DNA of 30,420 nucleotides, taken from CAMTWZ01 sp964412365. Its GTDB lineage: Bacteria > Bacteroidota > Rhodothermia > Balneolales > HLUCCA01. This document shows positions 22,699-30,420 of this stretch, in pieces (positions within the stretch are counted from its first letter, which is position 1; the number at the start of each line of letters is the position of its first letter). The stretch spans positions 1 through 30,420 of the forward strand of contig CAYPOI010000026.1 of the NCBI GenBank assembly GCA_964412365.1, written 5' to 3'. The position numbers and the translations under genes were made by a program. The notes under the pieces were generated by a model that saw nothing but the letters and a program-made list of their open reading frames with translations, did no database searches and was not told the DNA's origin.

Positions 22699-24312
22699 AT
22701 GGTGATAAGATGGATTTTGCCGACAATGTTACTGGTGGCTTGTACCCAGCCCACCGAGTATGTCCGCGACAATCCCAACGACCCTACCGGTACGAGCTTC
22801 GTGCTTCCCTCAGTGAGCGGATTAACCTCCACACGCGTGGAACGGCAAATTCGGTTGGATTGGAGCACATCGTTCGACCGATACACCATCCATATCGAAC
22901 GCTCGGTGAACGGTGGCGCTTTCGCCCTGCGCGACACCTTGAGGTCTACCGATACCACGTGGGTCGACACCTCCGTGGCCATGCCCGACAGCAATATGTA
23001 CCAGTACCGTGTGTTCGGACGCTACCTGGATCAGTCTTCCGACACCATCACTTCTTACCGAATCACATCCGAGATCAGCCCAAGACCCATCACGCACATG
23101 GATCGAGAATTTGGATCCGGACCAATCCGCATTCATGGTTGGCAGCATCCGGTTCGACAACCATTCTTATCCGGCGATCTTCTGACGCATTACATGGCCA
23201 CTGATTCAACCACATTGACTGTGCGGTATTCGGACGGGTCAACGATACAAAGAGGCCTGCTAGAGGTACCCTATTTCCACATCCCAACCGAAGAAACCAG
23301 TCGAGACTTTGTGCTCATCCAATATTCACGGGGTCGAGTCGTATCCCAATGGGTTTCCCCAACCCTTGAATTGGTTTATTCTATCGTTCCGGGCTTTGGA
23401 AACCCGATTTCTAGTCCGCTTCTTGCCGGCATGCCATCGGTATTTTTATCATCGGAATTCGTCGACTCCCAATCATTTTTTCTTCAATCCGCAGGAGCGA
23501 CATCCATTCGGTTATATGACGCACGGTATCGGTCGTCTTCGACCCTTTTGACCGGTATCACAGAGCCCATCGTCTCGGCGATCGGATCTAGCACCAATCG
23601 ACTTGTGTTTTCAAACGAATCGGGGGCCGTATTCAGCCTATTTCCGGCCTTCAATATTCTCACTCAGCTGTCTGTACCCGGACCTGCGACCACACTCGGA
23701 GCGCATTATGCAAGCGGTGAACTCGTTTATGTGCGGCGTCACGTGGGTGATCCGAACACCGCCAGCATCGACCGGTTCAATGTGACAACCCAAACGTTGT
23801 TGGCGAGTTTTCCGGTATCGTCCAACTCCTTTCAGCGAATCCTCGATCGTCCGGAGCGCAACGAGATCTGGATCTTCGACCGCGGGCTTCGGCGCATCAA
23901 CCGAACCACGGGGGCTTTGATACAGGATTTTGACGACTCCGAGCTTGTCAAGTACCTGATGTTCCAAAACGGTGCCGCTTTCGCCACCTTCCGCAACCAA
24001 GCCCCCTATGTGAAACGGTACGATCTCGCAACCGGACAGATTACCACCTCAACGGTACCGGTTCCTAATGACGACCTTCTCTATCTGGCGGATGGTGCTC
24101 ATATCGTGATTCTTTCTCAAAACAAGATTGCGCTCTATCGGCTCAGCGAGAGTCGAATTCTTGCTGAAGTGCCTTACCTGGTAAACCACTCAGATGCGTT
24201 TTTCCTTCCGGTGGATACAAGTGATCCAGACGAGCTCCACGTTGTCTACAAACAGGGTGAACTGTCGCATTTGAGTTATCGATGGTTTTTTTCAAATCGT
24301 TTTACCCAATGA
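22699..24312 (+). CDS. Large lipoprotein A: FN3-like domain followed by a propeller-like region
   Basis: The protein has 537 residues. A lipoprotein signal (MVIRWILPTMLLVAC) gives an acylated Cys15, followed after eight residues by RDNPNDP (23-29). About residues 45-130 resemble a fibronectin type III fold (IRLDWSTSFDRYTIHIERS to YQYRVFGRYLDQSSDTITS). A second, less clear beta domain follows. From about 240 on, short repeating beta segments such as IDRFNVTTQTLLASFPV and KRYDLATGQITTSTVPVP suggest a beta-propeller; that fold is inferred. The next gene starts within its stop (ATGA) and encodes a paralogue. The protein is presumably tethered to a membrane and exposed outside the cytoplasm. I do not recognise a named family. 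Confidence 0.82.
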   Translation: MVIRWILPTMLLVACTQPTEYVRDNPNDPTGTSFVLPSVSGLTSTRVERQIRLDWSTSFDRYTIHIERSVNGGAFALRDTLRSTDTTWVDTSVAMPDSNMYQYRVFGRYLDQSSDTITSYRITSEISPRPITHMDREFGSGPIRIHGWQHPVRQPFLSGDLLTHYMATDSTTLTVRYSDGSTIQRGLLEVPYFHIPTEETSRDFVLIQYSRGRVVSQWVSPTLELVYSIVPGFGNPISSPLLAGMPSVFLSSEFVDSQSFFLQSAGATSIRLYDARYRSSSTLLTGITEPIVSAIGSSTNRLVFSNESGAVFSLFPAFNILTQLSVPGPATTLGAHYASGELVYVRRHVGDPNTASIDRFNVTTQTLLASFPVSSNSFQRILDRPERNEIWIFDRGLRRINRTTGALIQDFDDSELVKYLMFQNGAAFATFRNQAPYVKRYDLATGQITTSTVPVPNDDLLYLADGAHIVILSQNKIALYRLSESRILAEVPYLVNHSDAFFLPVDTSDPDELHVVYKQGELSHLSYRWFFSNRFTQ

Positions 24313-25967
24313 CAACCAAACTCCCCCTCATACTATTGCTGATGTTGGCCGGATGTTCGGTTCCATCCGACTTCAACCGAGACAATCCGGATGACCCGAA
24401 ATCATCTGCCTATGTGGTGGCGAATCCAGGTTGGATCCAGCTTTACCCTTTTGGCAAGCATCCACGGGTGACGTGGGGTATCGCTTCCATTTTGCCTGAC
24501 ATCACCATTGAACGAAAGATTGGAGAAGGGCCATGGGTGGACGTGGCTACGGTATCCGCTTCCGACAGTCTCTATGTGGATGTGGACATCACGATTTACG
24601 CACCCCAAACGTATCGGTATCGCTTGCATGCCCATCATATGGGTCAGAAATCGGACACGTTGACCAGTTGGCCGATCGTGGTAAGTCCACAAATTACGTT
24701 CCCTGTTGAGCTCTTGCCCGCGTCCTATCCGAGTCTCTTATTTAGAGGACAAGGTGCGGCGCTAGCATCTCGTTTGGAGAACGACACCTTGTTCACAACG
24801 ATTCGGATGGACACAGTAAGATTTGAGCGCAGAATTGGCGAGGCTCCTTTTGAAATTTTCCGCACAGCACCTTTGGGCGCTATCTACGATGACATCCACA
24901 TGACGGCAAGTGCTTTACAATACCGATTTACGCCTTGGTACATGGGACAATTTCACGATGAGTCGTTCACAACACCGTACCTCGACCGATATCTCATGGT
25001 CGGCACCTCTCAAAATCTTCAAAACACACGAATGGGTTTTTTCGATACGTGGACGTCGTTCGATACCTGGAACGGGCTGCTTTATCGTCCAGCGGTCTAT
25101 TTAGCCTCTTCCTCGTTATGGCGGATGTACGTGCTCCGGCCGGATGGCAGCCTGATAACCAATCTCAATATCCGACCCGCTCAGTCCGTACCCTTTCTCG
25201 ACGTCACGGCCATTCGTTTTGCACTTTCCAATTCACGGTTCGCATTTGTGGAAAACTCACGTCGATTGGTCCTATTCCCTTTTGCCGGAGATCCGACCGC
25301 CGCTGTGCAGATCTTGCCAAACCATCAAACCTTGTGGGATGTGGCTTTTAATGAATCGGGATCCGTGCTGTATGCATCCTTTTCTGACAATTCAGAACCT
25401 CGCCACGACATCCGATCCCTTACCGATGCGAACGGACCTTGGGAAACGGTCCACACTCTCAACAGAGCCGCGGAATGGTTCGCAATCGACTCGGTGGCCA
25501 ACCGTTTGCACACGATCGAAACTGCAAGCAACCAGCAGACATGGGTCACCAGACAATGGAGTGATGGTCGTGTTCTATATTCGGCTCCCATATCTGGACG
25601 AGTGAATCAGGTTGCGGCGACATCGACTGGATTCCAGTTGCTGAGCGGACACCAATCCGGAAATCGAAGTTGGCTTGTGGATCCGGAAGCAGGCACTCTT
25701 CAGGAAATCGTGTTTGAACAAACGCATCGTTTCATGGTCGCCACATCCGAACCTGGAATCGCATTGAGAGCGATAGGCGAAAAGCTGTTCGAAGTCGACT
25801 CAAGCGCACCAAGTGTCGTATCTGGAAGGTTCATTCTGCCAACCACGATCGGCCATCGATGGAACATCACCGCGCTTGAACCAACGCATCTCATCGAATT
25901 CGATGGCGACAGAACCCGGCGCCATATCGGAAATCAAGCGCGATATGAGTTCAGAACGACACCATGA
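24309..25967 (+). CDS. Large lipoprotein B: two FN3-like domains followed by a propeller-like region
   Basis: The protein has 552 residues from the ATG at 24309, which overlaps the stop of lipoprotein A. An upstream in-frame opening at 24282 lies inside that gene. The lipoprotein signal MTTKLPLILLLMLAGC gives Cys16, and RDNPDDP (24-30) follows at the same eight-residue distance as in lipoprotein A. Two FN3-like units are visible: ERKIGEGPWVDVATVSASDS to YRYRLHAHHMGQKSDTLTS, and FERRIGEAPFEIFRT to LQYRFTPWYMGQF. The repeated ER(K/R)IGE(G/A)P phrase shows they are internal duplicates. The rest is beta-rich, with YASFSDNSEPRHDIRSL- and SWLVDPEAGTLQEIVF-like strands, probably a propeller. It is a paralogue of lipoprotein A. 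Its last 17 bases overlap the convergent PEGA-like gene. Confidence 0.82.
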   Translation: MTTKLPLILLLMLAGCSVPSDFNRDNPDDPKSSAYVVANPGWIQLYPFGKHPRVTWGIASILPDITIERKIGEGPWVDVATVSASDSLYVDVDITIYAPQTYRYRLHAHHMGQKSDTLTSWPIVVSPQITFPVELLPASYPSLLFRGQGAALASRLENDTLFTTIRMDTVRFERRIGEAPFEIFRTAPLGAIYDDIHMTASALQYRFTPWYMGQFHDESFTTPYLDRYLMVGTSQNLQNTRMGFFDTWTSFDTWNGLLYRPAVYLASSSLWRMYVLRPDGSLITNLNIRPAQSVPFLDVTAIRFALSNSRFAFVENSRRLVLFPFAGDPTAAVQILPNHQTLWDVAFNESGSVLYASFSDNSEPRHDIRSLTDANGPWETVHTLNRAAEWFAIDSVANRLHTIETASNQQTWVTRQWSDGRVLYSAPISGRVNQVAATSTGFQLLSGHQSGNRSWLVDPEAGTLQEIVFEQTHRFMVATSEPGIALRAIGEKLFEVDSSAPSVVSGRFILPTTIGHRWNITALEPTHLIEFDGDRTRRHIGNQARYEFRTTP

Positions 25968-26868
25968 CCGACGGATAGGGATTGGGGCGGATGCGGATGT
26001 TGCGATATCCCATCGGATGCGGAATCAACGCATCCACCAGGCTTCCCACATACATCACGGCGGCCGTTCCATAGGACACATCCCGCACTAATCCCACTGT
26101 TTTGGCTTGAGAATGTAGCTTCTCCGTTCGGTTGCCCAAAGCTTCGGCATCGGCTTCACCCGCATTTCGATAGCGTTCGCGCATAAGCAAATACTCATTG
26201 TTTTTGCGTTTGTACCGATCGGTGAGATACATGCCCGACAGGATGCCGCCCGTCACCACGCCCGCGAAAACAGCCCCCTTCCGCGTGTCCCGTTCATAAA
26301 ATTGTGTGCCGCCCGGTAACAGGCTCAATGCCTGCGACACGCGTCGGTCCGGAAGCAAATAATCGACCACATGCAACGAGCGACGTGGATGGAATGTGAA
26401 CGGGTGCTCGGTCATGCGATAGTCCTTATGAACCAAGCGAAGCACATGCGGCATTGAATCGATCGGCATATTGTACCATATATGTCCGGCGCCCAGCTTT
26501 TCCCCATCCAACCATATGTCGGTTTCGTCGTCGGTATCCACATACAGATTGTGGCCGTTTCGGAGCGGATGCCAACTGGTGAATCCGGCAAAATCACCCG
26601 TGGCTTGACCCGGAAACGTGATCCGGATCATCGTGTCTTGTGTAGCCGTCAGGTCCACATCCACCACCCGATCGAGATAGGTTGGATGATAGATCCTGAA
26701 CCGATACCGTCCCGCTTCAACTGTTAGGGTGTCGGCGGAGGTGATCCGACGAACCGATGCGAGATCTTCATCCACCATCAACATGGCCTGCGGAACGCGA
26801 AGTTGGAAACGGACCGTTACCGAATCAGGCGGTTGAAAAAGCAATGCGATAAACAATAGGGGGACCAT
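25951..26868 (-). CDS. Exported PEGA-like and DUF5683-like envelope protein, copy B
   Basis: The protein has 305 residues from the ATG at 26868. I preferred this to an in-frame ATG at 26928. It places a short export signal first (MVPLLFIALLFQPPDS), makes the protein the same length as copy A, and avoids a start only three bases from scpA. PEGA-like units are at about 19-84 (TLTVEAGRYRFRIYHPTYLD) and 107-160 (DTDDETDIWLDGEKLGAG). The DUF5683-like half holds ALSLLPGGTQFYERD (180-194), a hydrophobic segment, and a Tyr/Arg-rich stretch with YLLMRERYRNAGEA. A final hydrophobic segment and HPMGYRNIRI follow. Just upstream (26880-26873) is TACATTTG, an exact -7 box, only four bases from the ATG, which would imply a nearly leaderless message. 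Confidence 0.82.
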   Translation of the reverse strand: MVPLLFIALLFQPPDSVTVRFQLRVPQAMLMVDEDLASVRRITSADTLTVEAGRYRFRIYHPTYLDRVVDVDLTATQDTMIRITFPGQATGDFAGFTSWHPLRNGHNLYVDTDDETDIWLDGEKLGAGHIWYNMPIDSMPHVLRLVHKDYRMTEHPFTFHPRRSLHVVDYLLPDRRVSQALSLLPGGTQFYERDTRKGAVFAGVVTGGILSGMYLTDRYKRKNNEYLLMRERYRNAGEADAEALGNRTEKLHSQAKTVGLVRDVSYGTAAVMYVGSLVDALIPHPMGYRNIRIRPNPYPSVMVSF

Positions 26869-26931
26869 GGCCCAAATGTACTTAAAATCTGCTGGTTTCG
26901 ATTCCGCACGGATGCCGTTATCTTGCATCCC

Positions 26932-27678
26932 ATGTATCGTGTTCAGCTAACGAATTTCGAAGGTCCGCTCGACCTGCTCCTGTTTTTCATCAAACGGGAT
27001 GAACTCGACATCTACGACATCCCCATCGCCTACATCACCGACCAGTTCCTCGAGTATCTGCATTTCATGGAAGAACTGGATTTGGGCGTGGCTTCGGAAT
27101 TCATTTATATGGCCAGTTCGCTGATGTCGATCAAAGCGAAAATGATGCTTCCGCGCGACGAACAAGAGATCGACACCGAATTTGATGAAGCCGATCCGCG
27201 TTATGAATTGGTTCAAAGTCTGATCGAATACCGTCGATTCAAGGAAATGGGAGATGAGATGCGGGTGCTGGATGAGCATGAGCGCCTGTATTTCACCCGT
27301 GGAAACACCGACAACGATCGTGTGGAGGTGGACCATGATTCAGGCGAATTGCTCAAAGAACTCACGTTGTTCGATCTTATTTCCGCGTATCAGCAGGTGA
27401 TCAACCGCGCCACGCGTCCGAAACCCGTCCATTCGGTCGAGTTGGTCAAAACCTCCATTGAAGAGCAGGAAAAACGCATCACCGAGGCCTTGCGCACGGG
27501 TGGACGTCAATCCTTCAAATCTCTCATCGAATCCGCAACCTCCCGCATCGTCATCGTGGTGATGTTCCTCGCCATCCTCGAAATGATCAAAGAGCAAAAA
27601 CTCGTTCTTTTTGTGGATGAGGACGTCACCGAATTCCATCTTGATTTACCCACCGTATCCGAAACCATCTCCGCATGA
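26932..27678 (+). CDS. scpA: Segregation and condensation protein A
   Basis: The 248-residue kleisin subunit links the two heads of the SMC dimer in bacterial condensin, together with ScpB. The N-terminal family block YRVQLTNFEGPLDLLLFFIK (2-21) is followed by DELDIYDIPIAYITDQFLEY and ASEFIYMASSLMSIKAKMML. The C-terminal winged-helix segment contains VVMFLAILEMIKEQKLVL. I chose the ATG at 26932; a TTG nine bases upstream is less likely. No Shine-Dalgarno is evident. scpB is not in the window. The stop overlaps the start of the M28 peptidase lipoprotein (ATGA), so the two are likely co-translated although their roles look unrelated. The gene diverges from the PEGA-like copy B. Confidence 0.96.
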   Translation: MYRVQLTNFEGPLDLLLFFIKRDELDIYDIPIAYITDQFLEYLHFMEELDLGVASEFIYMASSLMSIKAKMMLPRDEQEIDTEFDEADPRYELVQSLIEYRRFKEMGDEMRVLDEHERLYFTRGNTDNDRVEVDHDSGELLKELTLFDLISAYQQVINRATRPKPVHSVELVKTSIEEQEKRITEALRTGGRQSFKSLIESATSRIVIVVMFLAILEMIKEQKLVLFVDEDVTEFHLDLPTVSETISA

Positions 27679-29327
27679 ACCGTCTTCTCATTGTGGCCGC
27701 CTCCGGCCTTGTCTTTCTTTCCGCCTGCAAAACGCAAGAGCTTCCACTCACCCCAGCCCAACGCACGGAAGCGGGTTATGCCTATACCAACCACATTACG
27801 GCTGATTTCATCCGTCCGCATGTGTACACCCTAGCAGATGATTCGATGCGGGGACGCGACACCGGATCGCCCGAGGAAGTAAAAACCGCTATTTATCTGG
27901 CCAACAACCACATCCTCAACCGTTTGCAGCCAGCGGGCGACGACAGCACCTACTTTCAGTTTTATGATTTGGCCACAAGCGTGACCCGCGGATATACGTT
28001 CCGGTTCACCACGGGCGACATCACGCAGACCATGAGAGTCGATTCAGACAATCTGGATCCAGTGCTGGTCACGGCAGGCTCGCCCGGAACCCATCAGGGA
28101 CAAATCTACTTCGCCGGATTCGGGATCGAAGACAGCACGCTCGGCATCCGTCATTTGGATGGAATCGACATCAGAGGACATTATGTGATGATCTTCAACG
28201 ACATTCCGGCGGCAGCTACGGGATGGACAGCGACACGACGCTTCCGTGATCTGATCTTGACCCGCGGCGCCTTGGGAGTGATCACCATTTCACTCGACTC
28301 GCCAGCCGATTTCCTCGACAATCTGAACATGATGCAGCAAAACTTCAATTCGCCCACGGCGATGCGACTTGCGTATCAAGTGCGTCAACCGCGCTTCACC
28401 TATCAGTATTACACCATCACGCCGTTCACCGCATCTCAATTGCTGGCCGAAGGCAACGAGCAAGGCTTGCGGGATCTGTTTCTAACGTTGTCTGCCAATC
28501 CGCAGAACTTTTCCCCACGCATCACTCCGTCCAGCCTTTCCGTTGACGGCGCTACCGGCGAAGAAACCATCAAAAGCCGCAATGTGGTCGCCGTATTACC
28601 TGGTTCTGACCCAGAACTGGCACACGAAGCCGTGGTTCTGATGGCGCATTACGATCACGTGGGTGTCGGCTCGCCCGACGCCTCCGGCGATCGTTTGTAC
28701 AATGGTGCCGATGATAACGCATCGGGCACGGTCGGACTTTTGGCCATCGCCAATGCCTTGGTTGAAGCCAAGAAAGCGGGTCATGGCCCGCGTCGCTCGG
28801 TGATGTTCTTGCATGTGAGCGGCGAAGAAAAAGGACTTCTGGGCTCACGCTTTTACTCCGATCACCCCACCATCCCTATCGAAAACATCGTGGCCAACAT
28901 CAATGTGGACATGGTCGGTCGAATCGAAGACAAGCGCTACGAAAGCGGCGACACGAATTATGTGTATCTGATCGGTGCATCGCTCATTTCCTCGCGCATC
29001 GACAGCCTCGTTCGCGTGGCGAATGAAAAAACCACAAACATTTTCTTGGATCCGGGCCTGAACGACCTCAACGATCCGCAGCAGATCTATCGTCGCAGCG
29101 ACCATTGGAATTTCGGTCGCCTCGGCATTCCGTTCGCGTTCTTCTTTTCGGGAATCCACGACGATTACCACCGTCCGTCCGATTCGCCCGATAAGATCAC
29201 GTACGAAGCCATGGCCGACCGCCTCAAAATGATTTACGGCCTCACCATCGAGATCGCGAACGACAATGAGCGTCCGGTTGTGGATAACAAGGCCTTCATC
29301 GAACGCACGCAGGCAAGCCCAAGATAA
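27675..29327 (+). CDS. M28-family metallopeptidase lipoprotein
   Basis: The protein has 550 residues. A lipoprotein signal (MNRLLIVAASGLVFLSAC, Cys18) puts it at the envelope. The zinc-peptidase domain has the co-catalytic ligands in order: AHYDHVG (His325, Asp327), NGADDNASG (Asp346), SGEEKGLLGS (Glu384/Glu385), NVDMVG (Asp412) and DYHRPSDSPDKI (His499). The catalytic set is therefore intact. The segment between about 135 and 290 resembles a PA-type insert domain. Family members are aminopeptidases or carboxypeptidases; exact specificity is open. The gene overlaps scpA (ATGA) and its TAA shares a base with the prfC ATG, so all three are probably one transcript. Confidence 0.93.
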   Translation: MNRLLIVAASGLVFLSACKTQELPLTPAQRTEAGYAYTNHITADFIRPHVYTLADDSMRGRDTGSPEEVKTAIYLANNHILNRLQPAGDDSTYFQFYDLATSVTRGYTFRFTTGDITQTMRVDSDNLDPVLVTAGSPGTHQGQIYFAGFGIEDSTLGIRHLDGIDIRGHYVMIFNDIPAAATGWTATRRFRDLILTRGALGVITISLDSPADFLDNLNMMQQNFNSPTAMRLAYQVRQPRFTYQYYTITPFTASQLLAEGNEQGLRDLFLTLSANPQNFSPRITPSSLSVDGATGEETIKSRNVVAVLPGSDPELAHEAVVLMAHYDHVGVGSPDASGDRLYNGADDNASGTVGLLAIANALVEAKKAGHGPRRSVMFLHVSGEEKGLLGSRFYSDHPTIPIENIVANINVDMVGRIEDKRYESGDTNYVYLIGASLISSRIDSLVRVANEKTTNIFLDPGLNDLNDPQQIYRRSDHWNFGRLGIPFAFFFSGIHDDYHRPSDSPDKITYEAMADRLKMIYGLTIEIANDNERPVVDNKAFIERTQASPR

Positions 29328-30420
29328 TGTCCGACCCCGTATTGAAAGAAGCATCCGTCAGGCGGACCTTCGCCATCATTTCCCATCCCGATGCCGGGAA
29401 AACCACGCTCACCGAAAAACTCCTTCTGTATGGAGGAGCCATTCGGGAAGCCGGGGCCGTGAAATCGCGCAAAGCCTCGAAAGCCGCCTTGAGCGACTGG
29501 ATGGCGATCGAGCAAGAACGCGGCATTTCGGTGACGAGCTCGGTGCTTCGTTTCGAAAAAGACGGCGTGAAGTACAATCTGCTCGACACTCCGGGTCACA
29601 AAGACTTTTCCGAAGACACGCTGCGCACCCTGGTGGCCGCCGATTGCGCGCTGATGGTGATCGATGTGGCCAAAGGCGTGGAAACGCAGACCGAAAAATT
29701 GTATGAAGTCTGCAAACTGCGCGGAACGCCGGTGATCACCTTCGTGAACAAATGCGACCGTCCGGGGATGTCCCCGCTCGAAGTGATGAGCGATATCGAA
29801 GCCAAGCTCGGCCTCCGCGCCATCGCCGCCACTTGGCCCGTGGGCTATGGGAGCCAGTTCGAAGGCGTGTACGACATCAAACACGATGAATTGTACCGGT
29901 ACACGAAAGTGGACCATGGCGCACACGAAGCCTCGGCCGACATCACCGATCTCGAAACCGGACTCGCCAACAGCAGCATTTACAACGACGACAAAGAAGA
30001 GCTTCGCGAAATCGTGCAGCTCATCGGCGATGAATACCGCGACATGGACCTGCAAGATTTCCTCAGCGGAAAGGTGTCGCCTGTGTTCTTCGGATCGGCC
30101 TTGAATAACTTCGGATTGGATCTGTTCTTGCGACATTTTTCCGACTTGGCGCCCTCGCCGCAACCCTATGAAGGCGATACGGGCGACATCCGCGCGCTCG
30201 ATACCCCGTTTTCGGGCTTCATCTTCAAGATGCAGGCCAACATGAATCCGGATCACCGCGATTGCACGGCGTTTGTCCGAGTGGCATCCGGAAAATTCCG
30301 GAAGGGGATGGATGTGGTGCTCAGCGACAGCGGGAAAAAAGTGCGGCTCAGTACGCCCCATAGTCTGATGGGGGATGAGCGTTCGATGGTGGATGAAGCC
30401 TGGCCCGGTGATATTCTCGC
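29327..30420 (+). CDS. prfC: Peptide chain release factor 3, C-terminus beyond the window
   Basis: The first 364 codons are present. RF3 is a translational GTPase that removes RF1/RF2 from ribosomes after termination. The G motifs are SHPDAGKTTLTEK (19-31, P-loop), the switch I segment with ERGISVTSS (64-72), DTPGHKDFSEDTL (87-99) and NKCDRPG (141-147). RF3-specific features are the opening block RRTFAIISHPDAGKTTLTEK with KSRKASKAALSDWMAIEQER. The later RF3 region includes SGFIFKMQANMNPDHRDC. The start overlaps the M28 gene stop by one base (TAATG). The frame is intact up to the window edge. Confidence 0.95.
   Translation, partial: MSDPVLKEASVRRTFAIISHPDAGKTTLTEKLLLYGGAIREAGAVKSRKASKAALSDWMAIEQERGISVTSSVLRFEKDGVKYNLLDTPGHKDFSEDTLRTLVAADCALMVIDVAKGVETQTEKLYEVCKLRGTPVITFVNKCDRPGMSPLEVMSDIEAKLGLRAIAATWPVGYGSQFEGVYDIKHDELYRYTKVDHGAHEASADITDLETGLANSSIYNDDKEELREIVQLIGDEYRDMDLQDFLSGKVSPVFFGSALNNFGLDLFLRHFSDLAPSPQPYEGDTGDIRALDTPFSGFIFKMQANMNPDHRDCTAFVRVASGKFRKGMDVVLSDSGKKVRLSTPHSLMGDERSMVDEAWPGDIL

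Noticed and set aside
1..30420. tRNA, rRNA, mobile elements or attachment sites
   Set aside because: No gap exceeds about 115 bases and none contains tRNA-like cloverleaf elements or element ends; the gene content is coherent without signs of insertion.

Overview
The window comes from a compact, moderately GC-rich bacterial chromosome that I place in the Bacteroidota or a close relative in the FCB group. The evidence is sequence character: LipB, leucine dehydrogenase, the 2-oxoacid dehydrogenase E2 and the DUF5683-like proteins have the form usual in Bacteroidota. Most starts also lack a Shine-Dalgarno sequence, and a few gene fronts carry a match to the Bacteroidota -7 box (TAnnTTTG). I cannot assign a family or genus. 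About 97% of the sequence is coding: 30 genes, no RNA genes, no insertion sequences, no CRISPR and no gene-free stretch above 115 bases.

Layout. 1-756 (-): a truncated secreted M20 amidohydrolase. 783-2977 (+): an MBOAT/SGNH pair for O-acylation of an extracytoplasmic polymer. 2950-3399 (-): a small lipoprotein. 3436-7239 (+): E2, panC, panD and a THUMP-type RNA methyltransferase, packed with spacings of 7, -4 and 0 bases. 7310-9462 (+): leucine dehydrogenase, a strong intrinsic terminator, then Hsp33. 9463-17533 (-): nine genes in one direction. Read 5' to 3' they are metK, lpdA, lipB, lipA, plsY, gpsA, an AlbA_2/Schlafen-type regulator, an IscA-type Fe-S carrier and a cytoplasmic M20 amidohydrolase. 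17608-17874 (+): a small membrane zinc-ribbon protein. 17845-18858 (-): ruvB. 18921-21062 (+): ppk1. 21063-21632 (-): a sigma-70 family factor. 21745-26868: four envelope genes forming a duplicated, mirror-arranged module (PEGA/DUF5683-like, lipoprotein A, lipoprotein B, PEGA/DUF5683-like). 26932-30420 (+): scpA, an M28 peptidase lipoprotein and the front part of prfC, joined by overlapping stop/start codons.

How the genes work together. One theme is lipoyl and CoA metabolism: an E2 whose lipoyl lysine is visible, its E3 partner LpdA, both lipoate biosynthesis enzymes (LipB, LipA), an Fe-S carrier that could supply LipA, pantothenate synthesis (PanC, PanD) and SAM synthetase (LipA consumes SAM). 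PlsY and GpsA form a two-gene step into phospholipid synthesis. The rest is housekeeping (RuvB, ScpA, RF3, Hsp33, PPK1) and cell envelope.

The least explained parts are the paired lipoprotein/PEGA-DUF5683 module at 21745-26868, beside a sigma factor gene, and a heptanucleotide DNA repeat that forms the whole first linker of the E2 protein. All five convergent gene junctions overlap or abut exactly, two of them through the same TGATCA double stop.
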